The notes: generated by a model from the sequence alone, not told the origin. A DNA stretch of 64,000 nucleotides from Streptomyces genisteinicus (GCF_014489615.1 NZ_CP060825.1:5750001-5814000), one strand, 5' to 3'; positions 16,326-25,069 are shown, counted from the first letter of the stretch. Made by a program: numbers and translations.

Positions 16326-17399
16326 GTGCCGAACGATTCCGAAGAACTGCCGCCATCCATTGAAGTGCGCAATCTGACGAAGGAATTCAGGCGCCCTCGT
16401 CGCAGGAGCGGAAGATTTGCGGCCGTCCGCACGCTGCTGGCCACGGACCACGAGGTGGTCCGCGCGGTCGACGACATCAGCTTCACCGTCCGGGCGGGCG
16501 AGGCGGTGGGCTGCATCGGCTCCAACGGCGCCGGGAAGTCCACCACGATCAAGATGCTCACCGGAGTGCTCGCCCCCACCTCGGGGACGGTGCGCCTCGA
16601 CGGACGCGACCCGGCCGGAGCCCGCAAGGAGACCGCCCGCCGCATCGGCGTCGTCTTCGGGCAGCGCAGCCAGCTGTGGTGGGACCTCCCGCTGGTGGAG
16701 TCCCTCGAACTCGTCGCCGACATCCACGGCGTCGAGCCGGCGCGCTACCGCCGCAACCTGGCCCGTGCCGAGGCGGTGCTCGGACTCTCGGACTTCCTCA
16801 CCACCCCCGTCCGGCAGCTCAGCCTCGGCCGCAGGGTGCGGGGCGACCTGGCGGCCGCGGTCCTCCACGACCCCGCCGTCCTGTTCCTCGACGAACCGAC
16901 GATCGGGCTGGACGTCCACACCCGGGACCGGGTGATCGACTTCGTGCGGAGCCTGAACGGGGAACAGGGCACCACGGTCGTCCTGACCACCCACGACCTC
17001 GCCGACATCGAGCGCCTGTGCCGCCGGGTCATCCTCATCGACGCGGGCTCGATCGCCTACGACGGCACCGTCACCAGGCTGAAGGCCGCCTACCGCGCCC
17101 GGCGCACCCTGACGGTGACGTACGACGCCGTGGAAGCGGGGGACGCAGGCTCCGCGGTGTTCGCCGCCGGCCGGACGCTCGGCGAGGGGACGGTGGTCGA
17201 GGCGTCCCCGGGCCGCGTCCGCGTCGCCCTGCCCGCCTCCGCCTCCGCCGTGCCCGCGATCCTCGCCGAGGTGGGGCAGCGGTGCGCCGTCACCGACCTC
17301 TCCATCGACGAGAACAGCCTGGAGAACGTGGTCAAGGAGCTGTACGCGACCGAGGGCGGCTTCGAGGCCCTGGCGGCGGCAGAGGGCGCGGACCGGTGA
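16326..17399 (+). CDS. ABC exporter ATP-binding protein
   Basis: 357 residues. Walker A is GSNGAGKSTT, the Q-loop region is VFGQRSQLWWDLP, the signature is LSLGRRVRGDLA (a variant of LSGGQ typical of ABC-2 exporters of this group), Walker B is AVLFLDEPTIGLD, and the switch His is in LTTHDL. GTG 16326 is preferred (GAGGGG upstream); ATG 16293 would add 11 residues. Its stop overlaps the start of the next permease by 4 bp, and a second permease follows, giving an exporter of one ATPase homodimer with two different ABC-2 permeases. In this setting it most likely exports the product of the adjacent radical SAM pathway or confers self-protection. Confidence 0.92.
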   Translation: MPNDSEELPPSIEVRNLTKEFRRPRRRSGRFAAVRTLLATDHEVVRAVDDISFTVRAGEAVGCIGSNGAGKSTTIKMLTGVLAPTSGTVRLDGRDPAGARKETARRIGVVFGQRSQLWWDLPLVESLELVADIHGVEPARYRRNLARAEAVLGLSDFLTTPVRQLSLGRRVRGDLAAAVLHDPAVLFLDEPTIGLDVHTRDRVIDFVRSLNGEQGTTVVLTTHDLADIERLCRRVILIDAGSIAYDGTVTRLKAAYRARRTLTVTYDAVEAGDAGSAVFAAGRTLGEGTVVEASPGRVRVALPASASAVPAILAEVGQRCAVTDLSIDENSLENVVKELYATEGGFEALAAAEGADR

Positions 17400-18202
17400 C
17401 GCCGCCGCCCGTCCTGCGCGCCGTGGGCGCCGTCGCCGCGGCCCGCACCCGCGTCGTCTTCACCCACCGCGCGAACGCCCTGTGCGTCGCGGCGGCGGCC
17501 CTGGTGCAGATCGCCCTGGTGAACGCCGTGTGGCGGGCGGCGTACGCCTCCGCCCCGACCCCGCCGAGCCGGCCGCTCGACTCGCTCCTCCTCTACGTCA
17601 CGATCGCCGGTCTGCACGCCTGGCTCACCTCGGAGTCGGTGGTGATGTACATGCAGGTGCGCGTCGCCCAGGGCACGTTCGTCTTCGACCTGCTGCGGCC
17701 CGTGGGCTACCTGCCCCAGATGGCGGCCCAGCAGGCGGGGTTCATGGGCGCCGCGCTCGTCCTGCTGCTCCCCGCCCTGCCGCTGGCCTTCCTGCTCGGA
17801 ACCCTGCGGCCGCCACCGGACGCGGCGGCCGCCGTCCTGTACGGCGCCAGCCTGCTGCTGGGGCTCACCGTCCACACCCTGCTCGCCCTGCTGATCGGCC
17901 TGAGCGGGTTCTGGACCATCCAGATGGACAGCGCGAACCTCCTCTACCGGGTGATCAGCCAGTTCCTGGCCGGCTCGTTCGCGCCGCTGTCGATGTTCCC
18001 CGACGCGCTGCGGACCGTGGCCGGCCTGCTCCCCTTCCAGGCCATCACCTACCTGCCCGTCGAGGTGTACACGGGCGGCGTCACCGGCCCCGCGCGGACG
18101 CGGGCACTGGGCCTGCAGCTCCTGTGGGTGCTCCTGCTGTCCGCGGTCGTCCTCCTGGTCTGGCGCCGCGCGGCCCGGAAGGTCGTGGTCCAGGGTGGCT
18201 GA
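17396..18202 (+). CDS. ABC-2 type permease, first subunit
   Basis: 268 residues from GTG 17396 (GTGA overlap with the ATPase stop) to 18202. It has about six hydrophobic segments, including ALCVAAAALVQIALVNAVW, FMGAALVLLLPALPLAFLL and LLWVLLLSAVVLLVWR. The segment FDLLRPVGYLPQMAAQQAG resembles the cytoplasmic coupling region of DUF990/ABC2_membrane_6-type permeases, and the partner permease has the equivalent RYLLRPMNPFVQFLTSR. It is an inner-membrane component of the exporter. The start is set by coupling because the frame is open further upstream inside the ATPase gene. Confidence 0.88.
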   Translation: MTPPPVLRAVGAVAAARTRVVFTHRANALCVAAAALVQIALVNAVWRAAYASAPTPPSRPLDSLLLYVTIAGLHAWLTSESVVMYMQVRVAQGTFVFDLLRPVGYLPQMAAQQAGFMGAALVLLLPALPLAFLLGTLRPPPDAAAAVLYGASLLLGLTVHTLLALLIGLSGFWTIQMDSANLLYRVISQFLAGSFAPLSMFPDALRTVAGLLPFQAITYLPVEVYTGGVTGPARTRALGLQLLWVLLLSAVVLLVWRRAARKVVVQGG

Positions 18203-19007
18203 CGGATTCCTGCGGACGGTCCGGCTCGCCTGGCGCATGGAGCGCGCGGCGTGGCGCGGACAGATGCAGTACCGGTCGAACTTCCTGGCCATGGTCGCCC
18301 TCGGCGTCGTCTACCAGGGAGCGGGCTTCGGCATCGTCCTCGTTGTCATGCACACGGTCGACGCCATCGGCGGCTGGTCCCTGGAGGAGATCGCGTTCCT
18401 CTACGGGCTGCGCATGCTGGCGCACGCCGCCTGGGTCGTGCCCCTCGGCCACCTCTGGTCCCTGGACCAGGCGGTGCGCGAGGCGCAGTTCGACCGCTAC
18501 CTGCTCCGGCCGATGAACCCGTTCGTGCAGTTCCTGACCAGCCGCGTCGAGCTGAACGCCTTCGGCGACCTCCTGGTCGCCCTGACGGTGTTCGGCTACT
18601 CCTGCACGCTCGTCGGCATCGACTTCACCCTGCCGGTCGTCCTGCTCCTCGCGGCCGCCGTGTGCGGCGGCGCCCTGATCGAGGTGTCGGTGCAGCTGGT
18701 GCTGGCCTGCGCGGTGTTCCGCACCCTCAACACCTCCGCACTGCGCAATCTCGCCGACGCGGTCTTCGGGACGCTCGGGAGTTATCCGCTGACGATTTTC
18801 CCGGCCTTCTCCCAGCATGTGCTCGCCGCCACGCCCATCGCCTTCGTCGCCTATTTTCCCGCCTCTCTCGCACTCGGAAAGGAGGAAGGACTTCCCGTAC
18901 CCCACTGGTACGCGCTGCTCTCGCTGCCGGTGGGAATCCTCATGGCCTGCGCGGCGGCCCTGGTCTGGAAATCCCAGATGCGCCATTACCAGAGCGCGGG
19001 CCACTGA
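18195..19007 (+). CDS. ABC-2 type permease, second subunit
   Basis: 270 residues. GTG 18195 overlaps the previous stop by 8 bp. Hydrophobic segments include FLAMVALGVVYQGAGFGIVLVV, VVLLLAAAVCGGALIEVSVQL and LPVGILMACAAALVW. The conserved amphipathic coupling segment is QFDRYLLRPMNPFVQFLTSR. It is homologous in layout to the preceding permease (same family, diverged), so a heterodimeric permease with the upstream ATPase is expected. Just 38 bp separate it from the first radical SAM gene on the same strand, tying transport to that pathway. Confidence 0.88.
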   Translation: MADGFLRTVRLAWRMERAAWRGQMQYRSNFLAMVALGVVYQGAGFGIVLVVMHTVDAIGGWSLEEIAFLYGLRMLAHAAWVVPLGHLWSLDQAVREAQFDRYLLRPMNPFVQFLTSRVELNAFGDLLVALTVFGYSCTLVGIDFTLPVVLLLAAAVCGGALIEVSVQLVLACAVFRTLNTSALRNLADAVFGTLGSYPLTIFPAFSQHVLAATPIAFVAYFPASLALGKEEGLPVPHWYALLSLPVGILMACAAALVWKSQMRHYQSAGH

Positions 19008-19045
19008 CCGAACCGTCAAGAAATGCGAAGCAACAGGGGGTAACC

Positions 19046-20239
19046 GTGCACGATGTCCTTCAGACGTCTCCGTATCTCACGCATCTGTCCGTCGGCGCGG
19101 AGACTCCGCTCCGCTATCTGACGGACACGTTCGGCCCCAGCGAACCGCTCGGGTACCCGGCGCCCGGCGACGCGCGCTACGGAATCGTGGGCCTGGACCG
19201 CACCGTCGTATGGGAGTCGGACGACAGAGTCCTGGAGGTGCTGCGGCACTGCGCCGACCGCCCGGTGCCCGCCGGGGAGATCTCCGGCCGCTGGACCGGC
19301 GCGCTCACCGAGGACCTGGTCGCCCGGGGATGGCTCCAGCACCCGTCCCGGCTCTGCCGGGAGTTCCACCTGCGCAGCGGCGAGATCGAGGTCACCGCGC
19401 ACTGCAACTGGGGGTGCCGGTTCTGTCCCGTCGCCACCGACCCCAAGCCGCGCCGCACCATGGAGATGGACCTCTTCGAGGAGATCGCGGCCAAGCTGGC
19501 CGACCTCGGAACCATCGAGTACGTCACCTTCCACTTCTTCAACGAGCCCACGCTCGACAAGCACTTCACCGATCGGCTGGAGGTGCTGCGCCGGTACGGT
19601 CTCGAACTCGCCCTCTACACCAACGCCAGCGGCCTGACGCAGGAGAAGATCGACGCCCTGGCGGACGGCGAGGTGCTGCGGCACCTCATCGTCAACATGC
19701 CGAGCGCCGAACCGGCCGACTTCGCCGCGCTGACCTCGTCACGGCTCTACGAGCGGACGATGAAGAACGTCGACGCCGCACTCTCCGCGGGCTTCCGCAC
19801 CCAGATCGTCGTCAACGGCGTCGGCGAGGACCAGCAGCGCAACCTCCTGCAGATCACGGACCGCTACGGCTCGCGCGGGGCCGAGGTCGTCCCCACGATG
19901 ACCTGCGACCGCGCCGGTGACGTCGGCGATCCGGCCTACGCCCAGGACGTGCGCGCGGACGGCAGGCTCAGCGGCTGCGGATGGCCCGTCGCCCACGGGA
20001 ACTTCAGCGTCACCGGCGACCTGTTCCTGTGCTGCAACGACTACTACCAGCGCGAGACCTTCGGCAACATCCGCGACGGCTCCCTCACGAGCCTGATGAC
20101 CGGCGAGAAGGCGGTGCGGCTGCGGCAGCAGGTCTTCGGCGTCGCCCCCGCGGCCGACGACTTCATCTGCCGGCGCTGCCACAACCAGCGGCCCGACTTC
20201 CCGGGCCGCGAGTTCCGACCGATCGCCACCTTCGGATGA
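19046..20239 (+). CDS. Radical SAM enzyme with SPASM-like C-terminus and possible PqqD-like N-terminal domain
   Basis: 397 residues; GTG 19046 after AGGGGG. The 4Fe-4S/SAM motif is CNWGCRFC (Cys120, Cys124, Cys127), and the core TIM-barrel region (~110-300) includes VTFHFFNEPTLD. The C-terminal part has a Cys set (CGWP near 311, FLCCNDYY, FICRRCHN) and GNIRDGSL, the look of a SPASM/twitch auxiliary-cluster domain used by peptide- and sugar-modifying enzymes. Residues ~45-105 (RTVVWESDDRVLEVLRHC, then LTEDLVARGWL) resemble a small winged-helix PqqD/RRE-like domain that binds precursor peptides; this is inference. The stop is followed at 20251 by a second radical SAM gene. The reaction is unknown. 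Confidence 0.88.
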   Translation: MHDVLQTSPYLTHLSVGAETPLRYLTDTFGPSEPLGYPAPGDARYGIVGLDRTVVWESDDRVLEVLRHCADRPVPAGEISGRWTGALTEDLVARGWLQHPSRLCREFHLRSGEIEVTAHCNWGCRFCPVATDPKPRRTMEMDLFEEIAAKLADLGTIEYVTFHFFNEPTLDKHFTDRLEVLRRYGLELALYTNASGLTQEKIDALADGEVLRHLIVNMPSAEPADFAALTSSRLYERTMKNVDAALSAGFRTQIVVNGVGEDQQRNLLQITDRYGSRGAEVVPTMTCDRAGDVGDPAYAQDVRADGRLSGCGWPVAHGNFSVTGDLFLCCNDYYQRETFGNIRDGSLTSLMTGEKAVRLRQQVFGVAPAADDFICRRCHNQRPDFPGREFRPIATFG

Positions 20240-20250
20240 GGAGTTCCGTG

Positions 20251-21237
20251 ATGAACCCGTCCTCTGGCAGCCGGCGGCTGCTTCGCGTCTGGTACGTGTC
20301 GGCACAGCGGCTGTGCAACTTCGACTGCTCCTACTGCGTCTCCACGGGAACCTGGTCCAAGAGCCGCAAGCACAACTGGCAGGACCCCGGCGACCTGGAC
20401 CGGTTCAAGGCCGTCGTCCGCTGGATCGGCACCCGGCCCCAGCCCGTCGCCGTCCGCCTCGGCAGCCTCGGCGAACCGTTCGCGTCGAACGAGTTCCTGA
20501 CCGAGGCGGGGTGGCTCACCCGGCAGAGCGGCGTGCGCTACGTCGAACTCGTCTCCAACGGCTCGCTCCTGGAACGGCGCCTGCCGCGCCTGGACAAGGA
20601 CGCCAACCTGGCCAAGCTGTCGCTCTGGCTGACCTACCACGACGGGCAGATACCCCTCGAACGCTTCATCAGGAACGCCCGGTTCGCCCAGGAGGAGTTC
20701 GGCTGCTTCGTCGTCGTCAACGCCCTCCTCTTCCCCGGCAACGCGCAGATGGTCCGGGAGGTCGGCGACGCCGCACGGGAGGCGGGGCTTCGCTTCAACC
20801 TCGACCTCGGGTACGACCCCCAGGCCCCTTCCGACGACTTCGACTACAGCACCGCGGGCCCCGACCGCGCGGTGCCCGTGCTCAGGGACCCCGACGTCCT
20901 CGACGAGGTCGCCCGGCTCGGCGGGGAGACCGATCTGACCCGCACGGCGCTCCTCGCCCTGCGCAACCCCCTCGGCGAGATGTGCAGCGCCGGCCACGAC
21001 AGCATCTTCATCGGGATCGACGGCGAGGTGTACCCCTGTTCGCGGTACCACGTACTGGAACAGGGCCGGCTCGGCAACATCCTGGACCCGGACTTCCGGC
21101 TCGACCTGAGAACCGAGCAGTGGTCCGGCTGCCGGGCCGAGAACGGGTGCTGCAACAAGGAGGACTTCCTCAACCTGCGGCAGGCCGGCGGGCTGCGGCC
21201 CGAGATCGTCCCCAGCCTGGGGTGGGTCGATGCCTGA
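20251..21237 (+). CDS. Radical SAM enzyme, second of the pair
   Basis: 328 residues; ATG 20251 has GAGGAG seven bases upstream, though an ATG at 20236 overlapping the previous stop is also in frame. The cluster motif is CNFDCSYC (Cys22, Cys26, Cys29), very close to the N-terminus, so there is no leader-binding domain. VAVRLGSLGEPFASNEF provides the GGEP-like SAM-binding loop. The C-terminal region has CSAGHDSIFIGIDGEVYPCSRY, GNILDPDF and CRAENGCC, again a SPASM-like auxiliary-cluster pattern. It differs substantially from its neighbour, so the two probably catalyse successive steps. The 3' end overlaps the creatininase-family gene by 8 bp. Confidence 0.88.
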   Translation: MNPSSGSRRLLRVWYVSAQRLCNFDCSYCVSTGTWSKSRKHNWQDPGDLDRFKAVVRWIGTRPQPVAVRLGSLGEPFASNEFLTEAGWLTRQSGVRYVELVSNGSLLERRLPRLDKDANLAKLSLWLTYHDGQIPLERFIRNARFAQEEFGCFVVVNALLFPGNAQMVREVGDAAREAGLRFNLDLGYDPQAPSDDFDYSTAGPDRAVPVLRDPDVLDEVARLGGETDLTRTALLALRNPLGEMCSAGHDSIFIGIDGEVYPCSRYHVLEQGRLGNILDPDFRLDLRTEQWSGCRAENGCCNKEDFLNLRQAGGLRPEIVPSLGWVDA

Positions 21238-22072
21238 GCCGCGCCCCGGTCCCCGGCACCACGCGGACTCCATGAGCTGGCGCGACTTCCGGGACGGGGC
21301 CGCGGCCGGCCGGCTGTGCGTCCTGCCGGTGGGAGCCGTCGAACCGCACGGGCCGCACCTCCCGCTGACCTCCGACACCCTGCTCAGCGAGTACTTCGCG
21401 GCACGGCTCTGCGAGCAGCTGCCCGCGTTCGTCATGCCCGCGATCGGCTACGGGGTCGCCACCCCGCCCTTCCGGCTGGGCGGGGACTTCCCGGGAGTCG
21501 TCTCCGTCAGCGGCACCGCCTTCACCCACCTCGTCACCGACGTCCTCCTCTCCCTGGCCGGGAACGGCGTCCGCGACGTCGTCGTGGTCAACTCCGCCAT
21601 CGACAACCTGAGTTTCCTCTGCGAGGCCGCACGGCAGGCCCGTGAACACCACCCGCACCTGCGCATCATGGTCGTCCACTGGTGGGACGTCGTCGGCGAG
21701 GAGTTCCGCGACGCCCTCGCGGCCGAGACGGCGGTCTCGCGCGCCGACGACCACCACGCGGGGATGGTGGAGTCCAGTCTCGTCATGCACGTGGCCCCCG
21801 ACGGGGTGCGTCCGGAACTGGCCCACGCCGACGGGGAGGACCTCGACGCGGGAGCCACGGTACGGCGCACCGCGTACCACATGTTCCCGCTCCCCTCCGA
21901 TTCCGCGACCCGCTCCGGCATCGTCTACCGCGCCGACCGGGCCGACGCGGAGATCGGCGGCCGGGTGGCCGCCCGGGTCGTCCGCGCCATGGCCGAGGCG
22001 GTCCGCCTCGAGTTCGGCCCCGCCGCCGCAGGCGGCACCGTCCGCTCCCCGCTCCAGGAGGACGACCGATGA
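21230..22072 (+). CDS. Creatininase-family amidohydrolase (MftE/ArfB superfamily)
   Basis: 280 residues, translationally coupled to the preceding radical SAM gene. The metal-binding pattern of the family is present: VGAVEPHGPHLPLTSDT (Glu, two His, Asp) and later DDHHAGMVESSLVM (His, Glu). Creatininase-fold enzymes hydrolyse C-N bonds of small amides; relatives include MftE, which trims the mycofactocin precursor, and ArfB, a deformylase of flavin/F420 synthesis. Sitting directly behind two radical SAM genes, it may release a modified fragment from a peptide or hydrolyse an amide intermediate. It is cytosolic. The family call is firm; the substrate is unknown. Confidence 0.88.
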   Translation: MPEPRPGPRHHADSMSWRDFRDGAAAGRLCVLPVGAVEPHGPHLPLTSDTLLSEYFAARLCEQLPAFVMPAIGYGVATPPFRLGGDFPGVVSVSGTAFTHLVTDVLLSLAGNGVRDVVVVNSAIDNLSFLCEAARQAREHHPHLRIMVVHWWDVVGEEFRDALAAETAVSRADDHHAGMVESSLVMHVAPDGVRPELAHADGEDLDAGATVRRTAYHMFPLPSDSATRSGIVYRADRADAEIGGRVAARVVRAMAEAVRLEFGPAAAGGTVRSPLQEDDR

Positions 22073-23361
22073 ACGCGCCCACCGACGACGTCCACTACCT
22101 CTTCTCGCCCTCGTCCACCTACCCGCACCCCTTCGCCTACCTGGTCGACCGCCGGGCCCGCATCGTCCACGCCTGGAGCACACCGGTGGACCAGGCGGAC
22201 CCCGCCACCGAGCCGCCCTCGTACCTCAAGGGCTGGAACCACGTCGAAGTGGGCCCGGACGGCAGCCTGTACGCCCTCGTCCCGCTCCATTCGGTGCTCC
22301 GCCTCGACCCCTCCTCACGGGTCGTCTGGAGGTCGGACACCGCGGCCCACCACGATCTGCACGTGGGCGCGGACGGGACGGTGCACGTCCTCGGCGAGGA
22401 GGTGCGCCGGGTGGACTGGCGAGGGCGTCCGGTGACGGTCCTCGACAACACCGTTGTGGTGCTGGGACCGGACGGCGTCACCCGGGCCACCCACTCGCTC
22501 CACGACATCCTCGCGTCCGACCCCCGCACCGGACCTCTGGTGGCGGCCGCGCTCGACCGCCGCTTCCTGCGCGCGGACCCCGCCGACGGCGAGAAGGCGC
22601 TCGCCGCCCTGGCGCCCGGCACCCCGGGGCGCCTGAGACTGGCCGCGCTGCGCGACCTCCCCGGAGCCCCGGGCGACCTGCTGCACGCCAACACCGTGGA
22701 CGTCCTGGCCGCGCACCCCGCGGGGCTCTGGCCCCGGGGCGCGGTCCTCGTCTCCCTGCGCAATCTCGACCTGGTGGCGGTCCTCGACCTGTCCCGGCGG
22801 GAGGTGCTGTGGTCCTGGGGGCCCGGCGTGCTGTCGGGGCAGCACCAGCCGTCCGTGCTGCCGAACGGCAACGTGCTCGTCTTCGACAACGGCAAGGAGG
22901 TCGGACGCTCGCGCGCGATCGAGTGCGATCCGACCTCGGGCGCCGTGGTGTGGGAGTACCTCGCCACCCCCGCCGAAGCCCTGTTCTCGCAGGTCGCCGG
23001 AGGGTGCGAGCGCACCGCCGGGGACCGGGTCCTGATCAGTGACGCGCAGGCCGGCCGGGCACTGGAGGTGACCCGGGACGGGACCACCGCCTGGGGCTTC
23101 GAGGTGGAACGCCTGGACGGGCGGGGATCGCGGTCGCGCGCGGCGTTCTACCGCGTCGCGGGGGTGCCGGGGGACGTCGCCCGCCGGGTGGTCGGCGGCC
23201 GCGACGCGGCCTACGAACAGGTCGCCCGCAAGGAGCCCGGCCTCTCCCTCAGGCTCGTCCGCGACGACCCGGCGGCCCCGGACACGGGCCCCGGCACCGG
23301 CCCGGACACGGGCCGCGGCACCCGCCCCGACACTCCACTCCTCCCGGAAGGCCAGTCGTGA
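22069..23361 (+). CDS. Arylsulfotransferase-like beta-propeller protein
   Basis: 430 residues; ATG 22069 overlaps the creatininase stop (ATGA). Repeated blade-like segments (GWNHVEVGPDGSLYAL, HHDLHVGADGTVHVLGEE, GQHQPSVLPNGNVLVFDNG, RAIECDPTSGAVVWEY) give a propeller of the arylsulfotransferase (ASST/Arylsulfotran_2) type, including HANTVDVL and QHQPS with the His residues expected around the active site. Unlike periplasmic ASST enzymes it has no signal peptide, so it should act in the cytosol. The last ~45 residues are Pro/Gly/Thr/Asp-rich and low in complexity. It could transfer sulfate or simply be a propeller scaffold. It is coupled to the next gene by a 4-bp overlap. Confidence 0.75.
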   Translation: MNAPTDDVHYLFSPSSTYPHPFAYLVDRRARIVHAWSTPVDQADPATEPPSYLKGWNHVEVGPDGSLYALVPLHSVLRLDPSSRVVWRSDTAAHHDLHVGADGTVHVLGEEVRRVDWRGRPVTVLDNTVVVLGPDGVTRATHSLHDILASDPRTGPLVAAALDRRFLRADPADGEKALAALAPGTPGRLRLAALRDLPGAPGDLLHANTVDVLAAHPAGLWPRGAVLVSLRNLDLVAVLDLSRREVLWSWGPGVLSGQHQPSVLPNGNVLVFDNGKEVGRSRAIECDPTSGAVVWEYLATPAEALFSQVAGGCERTAGDRVLISDAQAGRALEVTRDGTTAWGFEVERLDGRGSRSRAAFYRVAGVPGDVARRVVGGRDAAYEQVARKEPGLSLRLVRDDPAAPDTGPGTGPDTGRGTRPDTPLLPEGQS

Positions 23362-24251
23362 TCAGCGTCGTCATCCCCACCCTGGACCGGCTCGGTCCGC
23401 TGCGCCGGGCCCTGAGAAGCGTCGGCCGCCAGACCCACCGCGACTTCGAGGTGATCGTCGTCAACGACGGCGGCGCCTCACCGCGGCACGTGGTCGGCGA
23501 GTGGCACGGCGAGATGGACGTCCAGCTGCTGGACCTCGACTCCACGCACGGCGTCTCGCACGCGCGCAACGAGGGGGTGCGGGTCGCGCGGGGGGAGTAC
23601 ATCGCCTTTCTCGACGACGACGACGTCTTCCTGCCCACGCACCTGGAGCACGCCCACCGCGAGCTGTCGTCGCACGGCGCGGACGCCGTCTACGCGGGAG
23701 CGCTGGTCGGCAGCAGCTGGATGGAGGCCCTGCCCCGCCGCGCGGACCACGCGCCGCTCAAGGACTTCGCGTTCGACGCGCGGTACCTCCTGGTCGCGAA
23801 CTTCATCCACACCGGGTCCTTCGTCGTGCGGAACTTCGCCGAGACGCCTGCCCGGTTCACCGAGAAGCTCGCCCACTGCGAGGACTGGGACATGTGGATG
23901 ACCCTGCAGGAGGAGCTGGGCTACCGGTTCCGGTTCGCGGGGGACTGCACGACGATCTACCACCAGGTCACCCGCGGCCGCAGCACCGTCCAGGAGGCGT
24001 ACCAGCAGAGCCCGACGGAGTTCACCAGGGCACGGGAGTGGCTGTACACGAAGTGGGCCACCGACGACCCCCTCGTCCTGGCCTACCGCCGCTGGTTCCG
24101 GGAGTTCGACCGCCGGCTCGACGAGCGGATAGCCGCGCGGGCGCCGCTGCCGCAGCACGCGTTCGACCGTGCGCTGCGGGCCACCCACGGGCCGTTCCTC
24201 GACGGGGAGGAGCCGGACACCGCCTGGCTCGACGCGGTCTTCGCGCGGTAG
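23358..24251 (+). CDS. GT2-family glycosyltransferase
   Basis: 297 residues; GTG 23358 overlaps the upstream stop (GTGA). It has the classical GT2 beginning VVIPTLDRLGPLRRALRSVG, then VIVVNDGGAS, HARNEGVRVARGEYIAFLDDDDVF with the DDD metal motif, and a CEDWDMWM stretch corresponding to the ED acceptor/catalytic motif. There are no membrane helices, so it is a soluble single-domain transferase of a nucleotide-activated sugar. It is the last gene of the coupled run radical SAM - radical SAM - creatininase - propeller - GT2. By comparison with mycofactocin loci, where a GT2 enzyme decorates the peptide-derived product, it may glycosylate the pathway product; this is inference. Confidence 0.9.
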   Translation: MISVVIPTLDRLGPLRRALRSVGRQTHRDFEVIVVNDGGASPRHVVGEWHGEMDVQLLDLDSTHGVSHARNEGVRVARGEYIAFLDDDDVFLPTHLEHAHRELSSHGADAVYAGALVGSSWMEALPRRADHAPLKDFAFDARYLLVANFIHTGSFVVRNFAETPARFTEKLAHCEDWDMWMTLQEELGYRFRFAGDCTTIYHQVTRGRSTVQEAYQQSPTEFTRAREWLYTKWATDDPLVLAYRRWFREFDRRLDERIAARAPLPQHAFDRALRATHGPFLDGEEPDTAWLDAVFAR

Positions 24252-24309
24252 CCGCCGGGCAGGCCGGTCCCGACCTGCGCCGGTCCCGACCCGACCTGCC
24301 CCGGCCCCG

Positions 24310-24339
24310 GCCGGTCCGGGCGGGCCCGCCCGGACCGGC
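24310..24339. terminator. Perfect 30-bp palindrome between convergent genes
   Basis: Left arm GCCGGTCCGGGCGGG (24310-24324) is directly followed by its exact complement (24325-24339). It lies between the rightward GT2 gene and the leftward methyltransferase gene and probably terminates both transcripts. Confidence 0.7.
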
Positions 24340-24351
24340 GCCACGCGCCCC

Positions 24352-25056
24352 TCAGCCGTCGTCCCGGACGGCAAGACGGAAAGCGATGAATCCCGGCTCG
24401 CGCGAGAGCTTCTCGTATTCCTCCGGGTGGCTTTCCGCCATTCCTTCCGCAGGGCGCATCTCGCGCAGTCGCTCGACGAGGAATCCGGCTTCCCAGAATT
24501 CCGTGAACCATGATTCGAGGGGCTGCCGCCAGAACCTGCTCAGCATTCCGCAGGACCACTGGTCCTCGACGAACTTCTCCGCGAAGTAGCTTCCGCCGTC
24601 CATCGCCCAGTCCGCCGTCGGATGGCTGGTGGAGACGATGAGCCTGCCCTCGGGCCGCAGCACCCGGCGCAACTCGCGCAGGCAGGCGACGCGGTCCGGG
24701 ACGTAGTGGACGACGAGGGTCATGATGGCCGCGTCGTAGGTCCCGGAGGCTATCCAGTCCAGCGGACGCGCCAGGTCGTGCTGGACCAGGGTGGCGCGCG
24801 GGCCCAGACGCCGCCGGGCCAGGGCCACCATGTCCCCGCTCTGGTCGAAACCGGTCACCTCGGCTCCGCGCGCCACCAGCTCCCGGGCGTACAGCCCCGG
24901 ACCGCAGCCGGCGTCCAGCACCGAGAGGCCCTTCACGTCGCCCAGCAGGCCGAGGACCGCGGGACGGTCGTAAAGGGCGTTGTAGGCATTGTCGGACGCG
25001 GCTTCCTCGAAATCCTCCGCATATCCGTCGTACGGTATGCAATTCTCGGTCGTCAT
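24352..25056 (-). CDS. Class I SAM-dependent methyltransferase
   Basis: 234 residues from ATG 25056. Motif I is VLDAGCGPGLYARELVARG, the acidic residue is in VTGFDQSGDM, followed by LVQHDLARPL and the LRELRRVLRPEGRLIVSTSHP block typical of UbiE/Methyltransf_11 enzymes. The C-terminal half (WAMDGGSYFAEKFVEDQWSCG, EAGFLVERLREMRPAE) is longer than the minimal fold and likely forms the substrate lid. It is convergent with the GT2 gene and divergent from a P-loop kinase-like gene, with a 14-bp palindrome between them. It may tailor the product of the adjacent radical SAM pathway; the target is unknown. No strong ribosome-binding site precedes the ATG. Confidence 0.85.
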   Translation of the reverse strand: MTTENCIPYDGYAEDFEEAASDNAYNALYDRPAVLGLLGDVKGLSVLDAGCGPGLYARELVARGAEVTGFDQSGDMVALARRRLGPRATLVQHDLARPLDWIASGTYDAAIMTLVVHYVPDRVACLRELRRVLRPEGRLIVSTSHPTADWAMDGGSYFAEKFVEDQWSCGMLSRFWRQPLESWFTEFWEAGFLVERLREMRPAEGMAESHPEEYEKLSREPGFIAFRLAVRDDG

Positions 25057-25069
25057 GGACCGAATGATA

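Noticed and set aside
16676..17395. Upstream extension of the first ABC permease into the ATPase gene
   Set aside because: The extension is Arg/Pro-rich frame shadow of the ATPase. The permease begins at the GTGA overlap at 17396.
18251..19045. Long N-terminal extension of the first radical SAM protein
   Set aside because: It lies entirely in the shadow of the second permease gene. A good AGGGGG site precedes GTG 19046.
19046..24251. Calling the radical SAM cluster a mycofactocin operon
   Set aside because: Recognisable MftA, MftB and MftD genes are missing, there are two radical SAM enzymes, and an ASST-like gene is present; only the logic is similar.
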